Positions 34,248 to 42,465 of a DNA stretch of 64,000 nt are shown here, in pieces; the stretch's first letter is position 1, and each line of letters begins with the position of its first letter. The notes beneath the pieces are model-generated. The model searched no databases, had not been told where the DNA came from, and saw only the letters and a list, made by a program, of their open reading frames with translations. The DNA is from Castellaniella hirudinis (GTDB taxonomy: Bacteria > Pseudomonadota > Gammaproteobacteria > Burkholderiales > Burkholderiaceae_B): the NCBI RefSeq assembly GCF_042651965.1, contig NZ_JBHSDY010000001.1, positions 1 to 64,000 of the forward strand, in the 5' to 3' direction. Position numbers and translations under genes: made by a program.

Positions 34248-36223
34248 CAACCGCCCATCTTGGCGGGCGGACGATCCAGGGCGGGATCGCGCTGCTGCTC
34301 GACGAAGACGATTTCGCCGTTGTCGACCACCACGCTGCCGTCGGCGGCTTTCAGGGGCAGCACCATGCCCAGCTTGGGCCAGGCATACACCATCTGGTCG
34401 TAGCCATCGTCGGAGGACAGCGGCTCGCCCTGCTCGTCGTAGCCACGGAACCATTCCCGGTGCGTGCGGGATTGGTCCTTGGTGTCGTACTGGAACACGA
34501 CGTCCGGCCGTTGCGTCGGCCACCAGGCCGTATTGCAGGACCAGAAATCCCCATGCCAGGGGCTGGACATATAGGCGCTGAGTTCGCCCGGTTCGATATC
34601 CCCGGCCACCCGGAATGCGGCGGCGAATTTTTCCCGGTAGATGATCAGATAGGGGAATTCGATGCCCGGGTGGAAGCCCCCGCCGATGGTGGGTTCGAGC
34701 GCAGCGGCATCCAGGGCGTGCGGCTGCCCCGCGACCGGCACCTTGTCGAACGGCACCGGTTCCTGCGGCGTGCCGGTTTCGAAATTGCCCTCCGCCCAGT
34801 CTTTCAGGTGGCGCAACTGCCAGTCGGTCAGGCTGAGGAACTGATTGGGGAAGTTGTCGCCCAATTGTTTGTTCTGCAAGGGTTTGCCGCCCGTGCCCCA
34901 GAGTTTCGGCATCTGGCGGTCATCGACCTTAGGGTCGAACTTCGGGTCCTGCCAACTGGTGGGGCGCAGCGGCGGCGCCGGCATCAAGGAATCCACCAGA
35001 CGGCTGCGCGGACCCGAGGCATGGCGCATGAAACCGTAGATGCGCTGGCGCAGCGGCTTCATGGTGTCGCTGGGATCGGACAGCGCGGTCACGTATCCCG
35101 GGCTGAGCAGATTGCCCGGCTGCTTGGGGCCGTGCGCCAGATCCTTGGTGTTCGCCGCAACGCCCGCCGCCTCGGCGCTGACCCAGCCGTAATTCACGGC
35201 CTTGGCAAACAGCGGGTAGACGTCTCGGTAGAAGACCGTCTTGCTGTCCGTGTGGGGATAGGCTTCCGGGAAGGCCTCGTAGACGCGATCCAGGATGGAC
35301 ACCACGTGCATCATGTGCGGCGCGTATTTGGGCGGCGCGGTGACGATCCAGGCGCCCTGGGTCGGGTTGCGGCTGCCCTCGTCCTCGGCCTTCTTCACAC
35401 CGTCGCGGGTGCTCAGCACCGTACCGTCCTTCAACGTGACGGTGACGTCGATCTCGCCCCCACAGGTGTCGTCCCACCAGCCGGGGATGTTGAAGTAGGC
35501 GAACTGGTTCGTCAACGGATCCTTGCCGCCCTGGGGGCCATTGGGCGCATCGTGGAATTCACTGGGGTTGGACAAGGCCACGCGCGGCGTGGTGACGCAT
35601 CCGCCCTTGCCGGGCGAGGCCACGAACAGCAGGCGTCCGGCGGGGTCCAGCCGCAACTGGCCCAGTTCGATGTCGTGCGCCGCCTGGTAGGTGACCTCGA
35701 CAGGCTTGGAAATGTCCTTGGGCGTGAAGCCCTCGTAGCGCAGTTCTCCGGGCAAGGTGCCCTTGTCGATGCCGGTGAACACGCTGCCCTTGAGAACCAC
35801 CGGCCCGGCCTGACCCGTCGCAATCACCTGCGCGCCCGGATCGATGATGAGCTGCTTGCGTTCGCCGGGCTTCAGGCCCGGCTGGATGCCGGGGTTGCGC
35901 AGCTTGTCCGGATCAAACAGAAAAGCGCCCTGGAACGCATAATTGGCGGCCTTCATATTGCGCACGTGGACACGCCAGCGCAAGGACGCGACCTGATCCG
36001 AATCGGCGGCCAGTTCGCCGATGACAGCGCCCGATTCGTCGTAGGCATAGACCCGGTAGCGCTGCGCCTGACGCTTCAGGCGCATGCTGCCGTCACGGTA
36101 CGAGCCGCCCGGATCGGCGACGACGCCCGGCGCTTCGGGGCCGATGAAAAATTCATCGCTGTCGCCCATGCGGGCCATGCCGATGCCGGGGTGGATGCGA
36201 ATGCTTTTGATAGCTGCTGTCAC
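34247..36223 (-). CDS. lodA: LodA-like quinoprotein amino acid oxidase
   Basis: This 658-residue protein is of the LodA/GoxA family, which oxidises amino acids (lysine epsilon-oxidase, glycine oxidase) and releases ammonia and H2O2. Family features are the N-terminal IKSIRIHPGIGMARMGDS, the DPRA-like EFHDAP region, GGGFHPGIE (514-522) and SPWHGDFWSCNTAWWPTQRP (554-573). W567/W568 is the likely quinone-forming tryptophan. No cysteine is seen near the place expected from LodA C516; C563 is the only nearby one. There is no signal peptide. The substrate is unknown. Confidence 0.85.
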   Translation of the reverse strand: MTAAIKSIRIHPGIGMARMGDSDEFFIGPEAPGVVADPGGSYRDGSMRLKRQAQRYRVYAYDESGAVIGELAADSDQVASLRWRVHVRNMKAANYAFQGAFLFDPDKLRNPGIQPGLKPGERKQLIIDPGAQVIATGQAGPVVLKGSVFTGIDKGTLPGELRYEGFTPKDISKPVEVTYQAAHDIELGQLRLDPAGRLLFVASPGKGGCVTTPRVALSNPSEFHDAPNGPQGGKDPLTNQFAYFNIPGWWDDTCGGEIDVTVTLKDGTVLSTRDGVKKAEDEGSRNPTQGAWIVTAPPKYAPHMMHVVSILDRVYEAFPEAYPHTDSKTVFYRDVYPLFAKAVNYGWVSAEAAGVAANTKDLAHGPKQPGNLLSPGYVTALSDPSDTMKPLRQRIYGFMRHASGPRSRLVDSLMPAPPLRPTSWQDPKFDPKVDDRQMPKLWGTGGKPLQNKQLGDNFPNQFLSLTDWQLRHLKDWAEGNFETGTPQEPVPFDKVPVAGQPHALDAAALEPTIGGGFHPGIEFPYLIIYREKFAAAFRVAGDIEPGELSAYMSSPWHGDFWSCNTAWWPTQRPDVVFQYDTKDQSRTHREWFRGYDEQGEPLSSDDGYDQMVYAWPKLGMVLPLKAADGSVVVDNGEIVFVEQQRDPALDRPPAKMGG

Positions 36224-36282
36224 TGGGTGTCTCCGATCTTGTTCAAGTCTTGTTCAAATACACGCCACGGTGGCCCGGGCGG

Positions 36283-36582
36283 TCAGACGGGCGATGCTGC
36301 GACGACCTGCCAGTCGAACAGATCGGGGGAAGTCACCAGGTAGCGGGAACCGCCGTGCCGGATATCGGCATAAACCAGCCCATCCACGGCGCGATGGCTC
36401 TGCACGGAGAACCCGCCGCCAAAACCGGCCTTGATGGATTTTTCGACGTGCGCGGCATCTGCCGCAGCGGCGGAGCGGGCGTCCGCCCCCGTCAGCAGCG
36501 ATGCACCCGCAAGACCGGGCACGGTCGCCACCCCTGCGGCGCCGCCACAGACTTTCATGAAATTTCTGCGCTGGCTATTCAT
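36283..36582 (-). CDS. Small Tat-exported protein of the lod operon
   Basis: This 99-residue protein has a twin-arginine signal, QRRNFMK at residues 4-10, then an Ala/Gly-rich hydrophobic stretch and a likely cleavage around residues 35-42. The mature part is only about 60 residues and ends VTSPDLFDWQVVAASPV. I do not recognise a family beyond the Tat signal. It starts behind AGAGGT, is 59 bp upstream of lodA, and follows a good promoter at 36652-36680, making it the first gene of the operon. Tat export implies folding or cofactor binding before export, or export together with a partner. Confidence 0.75.
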   Translation of the reverse strand: MNSQRRNFMKVCGGAAGVATVPGLAGASLLTGADARSAAAADAAHVEKSIKAGFGGGFSVQSHRAVDGLVYADIRHGGSRYLVTSPDLFDWQVVAASPV

Positions 36583-36651
36583 ATGACCTCTACGCTAAGA
36601 GAGAAATACGGTCGAGCCTGCGGACGCAAGCCCTGGAACTGAGTCGAATCA

Positions 36652-36683
36652 ATTCTAGATTCTGTGACTAAGACTGTCTAGAA
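36652..36683 (-). promoter_or_regulatory. Promoter of the lod operon with overlapping dyad
   Basis: On the minus strand TAGACA (36675-36680) and TAGAAT (36652-36657) are 17 bp apart, each one mismatch from consensus. The inverted repeat TTCTAGA (36653-36659) / TCTAGAA (36677-36683) overlays both hexamers, which is a typical geometry for a repressor operator. Confidence 0.55.
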
Positions 36684-36712
36684 ATGCAAAAAGTATCTGC
36701 CTGAAATGAAAT

Positions 36713-36770
36713 GCGTCCTTCCTGCGTTCGCCCGATGCGTGATGTGATCGGACGAGTGTAGGAAGGACGC
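36713..36770. repeat. Long near-perfect inverted repeat (58 bp)
   Basis: GCGTCCTTCCT (36713-36723) and AGGAAGGACGC (36760-36770) are exact complements. Pairing continues inward to a 10-base loop: as plus-strand RNA the 24-bp stem has one mismatch and three G-U pairs. It lies between the ahpF stop and the lod promoter and has no U-tract. The rest of 36583-36828 shows no gene. Confidence 0.5.
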
Positions 36771-36828
36771 GGGCGGAAACCTTGCGAAAGATTGCTTCAG
36801 CAAGGCCGGTCAGGTTTTAACGGCCGGC

Positions 36829-38400
36829 TCAAGCGACGGCCTTTTCCTCAGTTTCGACCGAACTCCGGATCAGGTGATCGAAGGCGGCCAGCGCAGCCTT
36901 GGCGCCTTCGCCGGCGGCGATGATGATCTGCTTGTACGGCACCGTCGTCGCGTCGCCTGCCGCGAACACGCCGGGCACCGAGGTCTGCCCGCGGGCATCG
37001 ACCACGATCTCGCCGTGCTTGCTGAGTTCGACCGTGCCCTTGAGCCACTCGGTGTTGGGCACCAGTCCGATCTGGATGAACACGCCGTCCAGCTCGACGC
37101 GCTGCGCGGCGCCGCTGGTGCGGTCCGTGTAGCTCAGGCCGATCACGCGCTTGCCGTCGCCGTGGATCTCGGTGGTCTGGGCCGAGGTGATGACGGTCAC
37201 GTTGGCCAGGCTGCGCAGCTTGCGCTGCAGCACGTCGTCGGCCCGCAGTGCATCGCCGAACTCGATCAGCGTGACGTGGCCCACGATGCCGGCCAGGTCG
37301 ATCGCCGCCTCGACGCCGGAATTGCCGCCGCCGATCACCGCCACGCGCTTGCCCTTGAACAGCGGGCCGTCGCAGTGCGGGCAGTAGGCCACGCCTCGAT
37401 TGCGGTATTCGTCTTCGCCGGGCACGTTGATCTGGCGCCAGCGCGCGCCGGTCGACAGGATCACGGTCTTGGCCTTCAGGACCGCGCCGCTGGCCAGTTC
37501 GACCTGGACGGACTTGCCCGGCACCAGGCGGCTGGCCCGCTGCAGGTTCATGATGTCCACTTCGTAGGCCTTGACGTGCTGCTCCAGCGCGACGCCGAAC
37601 TTGGGTCCTTCGGTTTCCAGCACCGAGATGTAGTTCTCGATCGCCATGGTGTCCAGCACCTGGCCGCCGAAACGCTCGGCCACCACACCGGTGCGGATGC
37701 CCTTGCGCGCCGCATACACGGCCGCCGCAGCGCCCGCCGGGCCGCCGCCGACCACCAGCACGTCGAATTCTTCACGGGCGTTCAGGGCCTCGACCTTGGC
37801 CGCATCGTCACCGGCGTCCAGCTTGGCCAGGAATTCCTCGACCCCGGCGCGGCCCTGGTGGAACAGCTCGCCATTCAGGAACACGGCGGGCACGGACAGG
37901 ATCTCGCGCTGCTGGACTTCGTCCTGGAACAGGGCGCCGTCGATCGCCACGTGGCGGATGCGCGGGTTGATGACCGACATCGCGTTCAGCGCCTGGACCA
38001 CGTCCGGGCAGTTCTGGCACGACAGCGAGAAATAGGTTTCGAAGGTGTAGTCGCCCGGCAGATTGCGGATCTGCTCGACCACGGCTTCGTCCAGCTTGGG
38101 CGGATGGCCGCCGACCTGCAGCAGGGCCAGCACCAGCGAGGTGAATTCGTGACCCAGGGGGATGCCGGCGAAACGCACACCGATGTCGGTGCCCGCGCGG
38201 GCGATTTCGAAAGACGGCACACGCGCGCCGGAAGCGTCGTCCGTCACGGTGATCTTGTCGGACAGACTGGCGATTTCTTCCAGAAAGACGCGCAATTCCT
38301 GCGCCTGGGCGCTGCCATCCAGGGAGGCGCGCAGCTCGACGGATTCTGTGACCCGTTCGAGGTAGGTTCCTAATTGTCCTTTGAGGTTCGCATCCAGCAT
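36829..38400 (-). CDS. ahpF: Alkyl hydroperoxide reductase subunit F
   Basis: This 523-residue flavoprotein disulfide reductase passes electrons from NADH to AhpC. The N-terminal double-thioredoxin domain carries the C128/C131 pair in SCQNCPDV. The FAD motif VVGGGPAGAAAAVYAAR starts at 216. The C-terminal thioredoxin-reductase-like domain has the C340/C343 pair in AYCPHCDGP. The ATG at 38400 follows AAGG; a GTG at 38406 is an alternative. It lies 157 bp downstream of ahpC, with a hairpin between them. Confidence 0.96.
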   Translation of the reverse strand: MLDANLKGQLGTYLERVTESVELRASLDGSAQAQELRVFLEEIASLSDKITVTDDASGARVPSFEIARAGTDIGVRFAGIPLGHEFTSLVLALLQVGGHPPKLDEAVVEQIRNLPGDYTFETYFSLSCQNCPDVVQALNAMSVINPRIRHVAIDGALFQDEVQQREILSVPAVFLNGELFHQGRAGVEEFLAKLDAGDDAAKVEALNAREEFDVLVVGGGPAGAAAAVYAARKGIRTGVVAERFGGQVLDTMAIENYISVLETEGPKFGVALEQHVKAYEVDIMNLQRASRLVPGKSVQVELASGAVLKAKTVILSTGARWRQINVPGEDEYRNRGVAYCPHCDGPLFKGKRVAVIGGGNSGVEAAIDLAGIVGHVTLIEFGDALRADDVLQRKLRSLANVTVITSAQTTEIHGDGKRVIGLSYTDRTSGAAQRVELDGVFIQIGLVPNTEWLKGTVELSKHGEIVVDARGQTSVPGVFAAGDATTVPYKQIIIAAGEGAKAALAAFDHLIRSSVETEEKAVA

Positions 38401-38478
38401 ATTCACACCTTTTTGGAAAAAACTGCCCCGGGACAGACCTTAATGGTACTGCCCAATGATGAGTATCGGGGTGAGGGG

Positions 38479-38502
38479 GCGGCCCGCCCTTTGACGGGCC
38501 GC
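38479..38502 (-). other. Intercistronic hairpin between ahpC and ahpF
   Basis: GCGGCCCG (38479-38486) and CGGGCCGC (38495-38502) form a perfect 8-bp stem with an 8-base loop. No T-tract follows on the minus strand, so it is likelier to cause partial termination or transcript stabilisation, giving more AhpC than AhpF. Confidence 0.5.
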
Positions 38503-38557
38503 AATCGCTGTGGACGCGGGCGGCCCGAGCCGCCGCGCATCGTTCAGGCGATGAAGA

Positions 38558-39121
38558 TCAGATCTTGCCGACCAGATCCAGCGAGGGGGTCAGCGTCTTG
38601 GCGCCTTCTTCCCACTTGGCGGGGCAGACTTCGCCCGGGTGGCTGGCGATGTACTGGGCAGCCTTGACCTTGCGCAGCAGTTCGGACGCGTCGCGGCCGA
38701 TGCCGTTGTCATGGATTTCCAGGACCTTGATTTCGCCGGCCGGGTTCACCACGAAGGTGCCGCGCAGCGCGATGCCTTCTTCTTCGATCAGCACGTCGAA
38801 GTTGCGCGACAGCGCGTGGGTGGGGTCGCCGATCATCGGGTAGTTGACCTTCTTGATGGCGTCGGACGTGTCGTGCCAGGCCTTGTGGGCGAAATGCGTG
38901 TCGGTGGACACGGAATAGACTTCCACGCCCAGCTTCTGGAACTCGGCGTAGTGGTCGGCCAGGTCTTCGAGTTCGGTCGGGCAGACGAAGGTGAAGTCGG
39001 CCGGGTAGAACACGAACACGGACCACTTGCCGGCGACGGTCTGCTCGGTGACGTCGACAAACTTGCCGTTGTGATACGCGGTCGCCTTGAAGGGCTTGAT
39101 GGTGGTGTTGATCAGGGACAT
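38558..39121 (-). CDS. ahpC: Alkyl hydroperoxide reductase subunit C (2-Cys peroxiredoxin)
   Basis: This 187-residue typical 2-Cys peroxiredoxin reduces H2O2 and organic peroxides. The peroxidatic cysteine is C47 in TFVCPTE and the resolving cysteine C166 in GEVCPAKW. Length and N-terminus (MSLINTTIKPF) match enterobacterial AhpC. A 37-bp OxyR-like site lies at 39207-39243, about 90 bp upstream. It is reduced by AhpF from the downstream gene. Confidence 0.97.
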   Translation of the reverse strand: MSLINTTIKPFKATAYHNGKFVDVTEQTVAGKWSVFVFYPADFTFVCPTELEDLADHYAEFQKLGVEVYSVSTDTHFAHKAWHDTSDAIKKVNYPMIGDPTHALSRNFDVLIEEEGIALRGTFVVNPAGEIKVLEIHDNGIGRDASELLRKVKAAQYIASHPGEVCPAKWEEGAKTLTPSLDLVGKI

Positions 39122-39206
39122 GAAAAAAGCTCCTCGTTCAGGGGTTCAGTGAAAGGGCCATAAGGCCAACGGAGACCAGTGTAGGCGAGCCCACACCATA
39201 AGTAAA

Positions 39207-39243
39207 ATTGATTGTCTAAATAGAGTCGATTGCTTTCAACTAT
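39207..39243 (-). promoter_or_regulatory. OxyR-like binding site upstream of ahpC
   Basis: Read on the plus strand, quarter-sites ATTG, AAAT, ATTG and CTAT are each separated by seven bases, matching the OxyR layout with 12 of 16 informative bases. It sits in an AT-rich 299-bp region (39122-39420) shared with the divergent chemoreceptor gene. No gene is seen in that region. Confidence 0.45.
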
Positions 39244-39420
39244 CGAAATGAGGTTATGCGTTCTGAAACACGATCGTGAAGCACTTCTCTATGCAAAATT
39301 AGCATGAATAAACATGTAAAAAAGTCATGAAATCCTAGTATGATGCCCATTCATCTCAAGAATAGCCGTAAGTCATTGATACCAAAGATATTTTAAGCCT
39401 TAACGATCCTGAGGATCCCC

Positions 39421-41046
39421 ATGCGCAAGAACCTGCCCGTCACCCAACAGGAATACGATTTCCCCGGCGATGAAACGCTGCTGTCCGCCACGGACCTCAA
39501 GGGCCGCATCACCTACGCCAACGCGGCGTTCGTGCGCGTCAGCGGTTTCGAATACGACGAACTGCTGGGCAAGGCCCACAACATCGTGCGCCACCCCGAC
39601 ATGCCTCCCGAAGCCTACCAGGATCTGTGGGACACCTTGAAACAAGGCCGCTCATGGACGGCCGTGGTCAAGAACCGGCGCAAGAACGGGGATCACTACT
39701 GGGTGCGCGCCAATGTCGCGCCCGTCTACCACCAGGATACGCTCAGCGGCTACCTGTCGGTCCGCACCAAGCCCAGCCGCGCGGAAATCGCCGCGGCCGA
39801 GCACGTCTGCGCGACCTTCCAGGCCGGCCGGCCCGCCGGGCGCTTCCACCATGGCCTGTTGATGGATACCGGATGGCGGCGCTGGCGCAACGGCACGCGC
39901 ACCCAGTCGCTGCGCCAGCGGCTGGCCCTGGCCCTGGGCGGCCTGATCCCCTGCTGGATCGGCCTCGCCTGGCTGGCCGGGCTGCGGGGCCAGGCCTGGC
40001 TCGAGGCCGGCGTCGGCGCCGCCGCGCTGGTCCTGCTGGCCGGCCTGTACCTGGATCATCGGCTGGTACGGCCGCTGCGCGCTATCCAGCGCCAGGCCAT
40101 CCAGGCCGCGACCGGCCAACCCGTGGACGACTGGCGGCTGCCCCGGCTGGACGAGATCGCCTCGATCCAGAAGGCCATCACGCAATCCAGCCTGAACCTG
40201 CGCTCTTTCATCGACGACGTGCACGGCCAGCTCGGCGGCCTGCGCGGCGCCTCGGGCGAAATCGCCCAGGGCAGCCAGCATCTCAGCGCCGAGACCGAAC
40301 AGGCGGCCAGCCGTCTGGCGGAGACCGCCGGTTCGCTGGAAGCACTCGCCGAACTGATCGACGGCAATGCCGAACGCGCCCGGCAGGCCGTCGCCCTGGC
40401 CAAGGATTCGGGAGACGCCGCCACCCGGGCGGCCGGCATCGTGAACCAGGCCGCGCAGCAGATCGAGCGCATGGACGCAGCCAGCCAGAAGATCGGCGAA
40501 ATCGTGGGCGTGATCGACAGCATCGCCTTCCAGACCAACATTCTGGCCCTGAACGCGGCCGTGGAAGCCGCCCGCGCCGGAGAACAAGGCCGCGGCTTCG
40601 CCGTGGTGGCCGGCGAAGTGCGGGCGCTGGCCCAGCGCTCGGCCGGCGCCGCCAAGGAAATCGGCGGCCTGATCCGCGAAACCGTGCAGATCGCCCAGGG
40701 CGGCGTGGCCCGCACGCGCGAAGCCACCGAAGCCATGGGCCACATCCTGGAACAGAACCGACAGGTGGGCGCGCTGATCGACCAGATCCACCACGCGGGC
40801 CAGGAACAGACCGGAGACCTGGCGCGCATCCAGCAGACCTTCGTCCAGCTGGGCGACCTGACCCGGGGCAACGCCGCCATGGCCGAGGAATCCTTTACCG
40901 CCGTGCAGACCCTGAACGGCCAGACCCTGAACCTGGCCAGCGCCGCCGGGGTGTTCAGGCGGGACATCCACATCGACACGCCCGCGCGGGTGCGGCCCGC
41001 GCTGGCTGCGCCCGTGGAGGTGCCGCGTTTGGCGGCAGCGGCTTAG
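39421..41046 (+). CDS. aer: Aer-like PAS-domain methyl-accepting chemotaxis protein
   Basis: This is a 541-residue energy-taxis receptor. The N-terminal PAS domain (about residues 20-120, DLKGRITYANAAFVRVSGF and NIVRHPDMPPEAYQDLW) is typical of FAD-binding Aer. A hydrophobic membrane segment follows (about 170-215), then HAMP (HRLVRPLRAIQRQAIQ) and the cytoplasmic signalling coiled coil. Its hairpin tip contains IAFQTNILALNAAVEAARAG. It senses redox state through FAD and signals to CheA. The ribosome-binding site GAGGA lies inside a small GATCC-TGA-GGATC hairpin (39405-39417). Confidence 0.92.
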   Translation: MRKNLPVTQQEYDFPGDETLLSATDLKGRITYANAAFVRVSGFEYDELLGKAHNIVRHPDMPPEAYQDLWDTLKQGRSWTAVVKNRRKNGDHYWVRANVAPVYHQDTLSGYLSVRTKPSRAEIAAAEHVCATFQAGRPAGRFHHGLLMDTGWRRWRNGTRTQSLRQRLALALGGLIPCWIGLAWLAGLRGQAWLEAGVGAAALVLLAGLYLDHRLVRPLRAIQRQAIQAATGQPVDDWRLPRLDEIASIQKAITQSSLNLRSFIDDVHGQLGGLRGASGEIAQGSQHLSAETEQAASRLAETAGSLEALAELIDGNAERARQAVALAKDSGDAATRAAGIVNQAAQQIERMDAASQKIGEIVGVIDSIAFQTNILALNAAVEAARAGEQGRGFAVVAGEVRALAQRSAGAAKEIGGLIRETVQIAQGGVARTREATEAMGHILEQNRQVGALIDQIHHAGQEQTGDLARIQQTFVQLGDLTRGNAAMAEESFTAVQTLNGQTLNLASAAGVFRRDIHIDTPARVRPALAAPVEVPRLAAAA

Positions 41047-41058
41047 GGCGGGCGCGCG

Positions 41059-41994
41059 TCAGGCGGCCGTCGCGCGCCGCCGCAGGCGCCGGAACGCGGC
41101 CGGCGTCTCTCCCTCGTTCCGGGCGAAGAACCGCGTGAAATACGCAGGATCCTCGAAGCCCAGGTCATAGCCGACCTCGGCCACCGTCTTTTCCGTGTAG
41201 AGCAGGCTGCGCTTGGCCTCCAGCAGGACCCGCCGGGCCACGATCCGCCCCGGCGCCTGGCTCGCCAGGCCCAGGCACAGGCGCCGCAAGCTGCGCTCCG
41301 TCGTCGCCAGCGCGGACGCATAGTCGGCCACGCTCCAGCGGTCGCGGAAATGCGTCTCGACCAGTTCCTTGAACCGCCGGTACAACGCCTTTCCGCCCGG
41401 ATCGGCCGGGACGGCCTCGCACAAGCTCAGGTGCCGGAGCCGCGCGACCTCGGCGAACAGTCTCAACACACTGCCCGAGATGGCCGTGCCGCGGCACACG
41501 CGATCGTGCACATACTCGTCCAGGATCGTTTCGAACAGGCGCCCCAGCCGTTCGATGCTGTCCGGATCGACGGCGCCGGCGACGGTCAGCAGCCGATCCA
41601 GCAAGGCGCCGACCGCGGGATCGCCCGACCAGAGCGCCAGATCCGCCACGAAGCCTTCGGCGACCGTCAGGATCAGCCCCTCGGTTCCCGGCCGCCACTG
41701 GAAGCCGTGCACGATGGGCGGCGGGATGCTGATCAGCACCGGCGCCCGCAGCGTCAGCCGCTGCTCATCGAGCATCACCGTCCCGCACCCTTTTTCCACC
41801 CAGATGAGCTGGTACAGGTCATGGTGCCGGTGCGGCCGGATGAACCAGTCATACACCCGGTTGCGCGACTCCAGCGACTCCAGGTGCAGGAAGCGCAGTT
41901 CGGCGGCCGTGTCGATCTGGCCATACAGGGAATACAGCGGTATCGAAGAATCGTTCATGTCCGGAAAACACCACCATCCGTCCCGTTCGTCCAT
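41059..41994 (-). CDS. AraC-family regulator of the adjacent aromatic operon
   Basis: This is a 311-residue regulator, or 299 from the ATG at 41958. An N-terminal cupin-like sensor domain contains IRPHRHHDLYQLIWVEKGCG. Two helix-turn-helix motifs lie at the C-terminus (SVADYASALATTERSLRRL and KTVAEVGYDLGFEDPAYFTRFF). This layout resembles PobR-type activators. It is divergent from ligAB-pobA; the 106-bp gap carries a direct repeat TTAAAG (42043-42048 and 42050-42055), which may be its site. Its ligand is probably the hydroxybenzoate that the operon degrades. Confidence 0.85.
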   Translation of the reverse strand: MDERDGWWCFPDMNDSSIPLYSLYGQIDTAAELRFLHLESLESRNRVYDWFIRPHRHHDLYQLIWVEKGCGTVMLDEQRLTLRAPVLISIPPPIVHGFQWRPGTEGLILTVAEGFVADLALWSGDPAVGALLDRLLTVAGAVDPDSIERLGRLFETILDEYVHDRVCRGTAISGSVLRLFAEVARLRHLSLCEAVPADPGGKALYRRFKELVETHFRDRWSVADYASALATTERSLRRLCLGLASQAPGRIVARRVLLEAKRSLLYTEKTVAEVGYDLGFEDPAYFTRFFARNEGETPAAFRRLRRRATAA

Positions 41995-42100
41995 TCACGC
42001 GCGCCCTCCCGGACACGATCATGGGCACAAGGTCATCGCTCATTAAAGCTTAAAGGTTCGAGGCCGACCTGTACAAGCCGCCACCCAACCGGAGGAACGC

Positions 42101-42463
42101 ATGGCATCACCGCAACTCGACCGGAACCGCCCCATCCCGGACACGATCGTCTTCGACCTGCGCGAATCGCGCAAAGGCTACCGCCTGAACAAGATGTGTG
42201 ACTCCCTGACGTCCGAAGCGAATCGCCAGGCCTACAAGGCCGACGAGGAAGCCTACCTGGCACGCCACGGCCTGAGCGAATACGAAAAGCGGCTGGTCCG
42301 CGCCCGCGACTGGAGCGGACTGAACGCGGCGGGCGGGAACATCTATTACCTGCTCAAGCTGGGGTTCGTGGTGGGCCACGGCCTGTACCGCATGGGCGCC
42401 CAGATGCGCGGAGAGCCGTTCGAGGCCTTCCTCGCCTCGCGCCACGCCAAGGGAGCCCGCTGA
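42101..42463 (+). CDS. ligA: Protocatechuate 4,5-dioxygenase alpha subunit
   Basis: This 120-residue small helical subunit of the extradiol dioxygenase caps the active site formed by the beta subunit. The LigA family pattern is visible: RKGYRLNKMCDSLTSEANRQ near 24-43, then LVRARDWSGLNAAGGNIYYLLKL. A strong ribosome-binding site, GGAGGA, precedes it. The beta-subunit gene follows after two bases. Confidence 0.93.
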   Translation: MASPQLDRNRPIPDTIVFDLRESRKGYRLNKMCDSLTSEANRQAYKADEEAYLARHGLSEYEKRLVRARDWSGLNAAGGNIYYLLKLGFVVGHGLYRMGAQMRGEPFEAFLASRHAKGAR

Positions 42464-42465
42464 CC

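Noticed and set aside
34460..36343. 627-codon open frame on the plus strand
   Set aside because: Antisense to lodA; no motif, no ribosome-binding site, and amino acid composition typical of a shadow.
39290..39420. Possible sigma-28 (flagellar) promoter for aer
   Set aside because: GCCGTAAG resembles the -10, but no TAAA-type -35 lies at the required distance.
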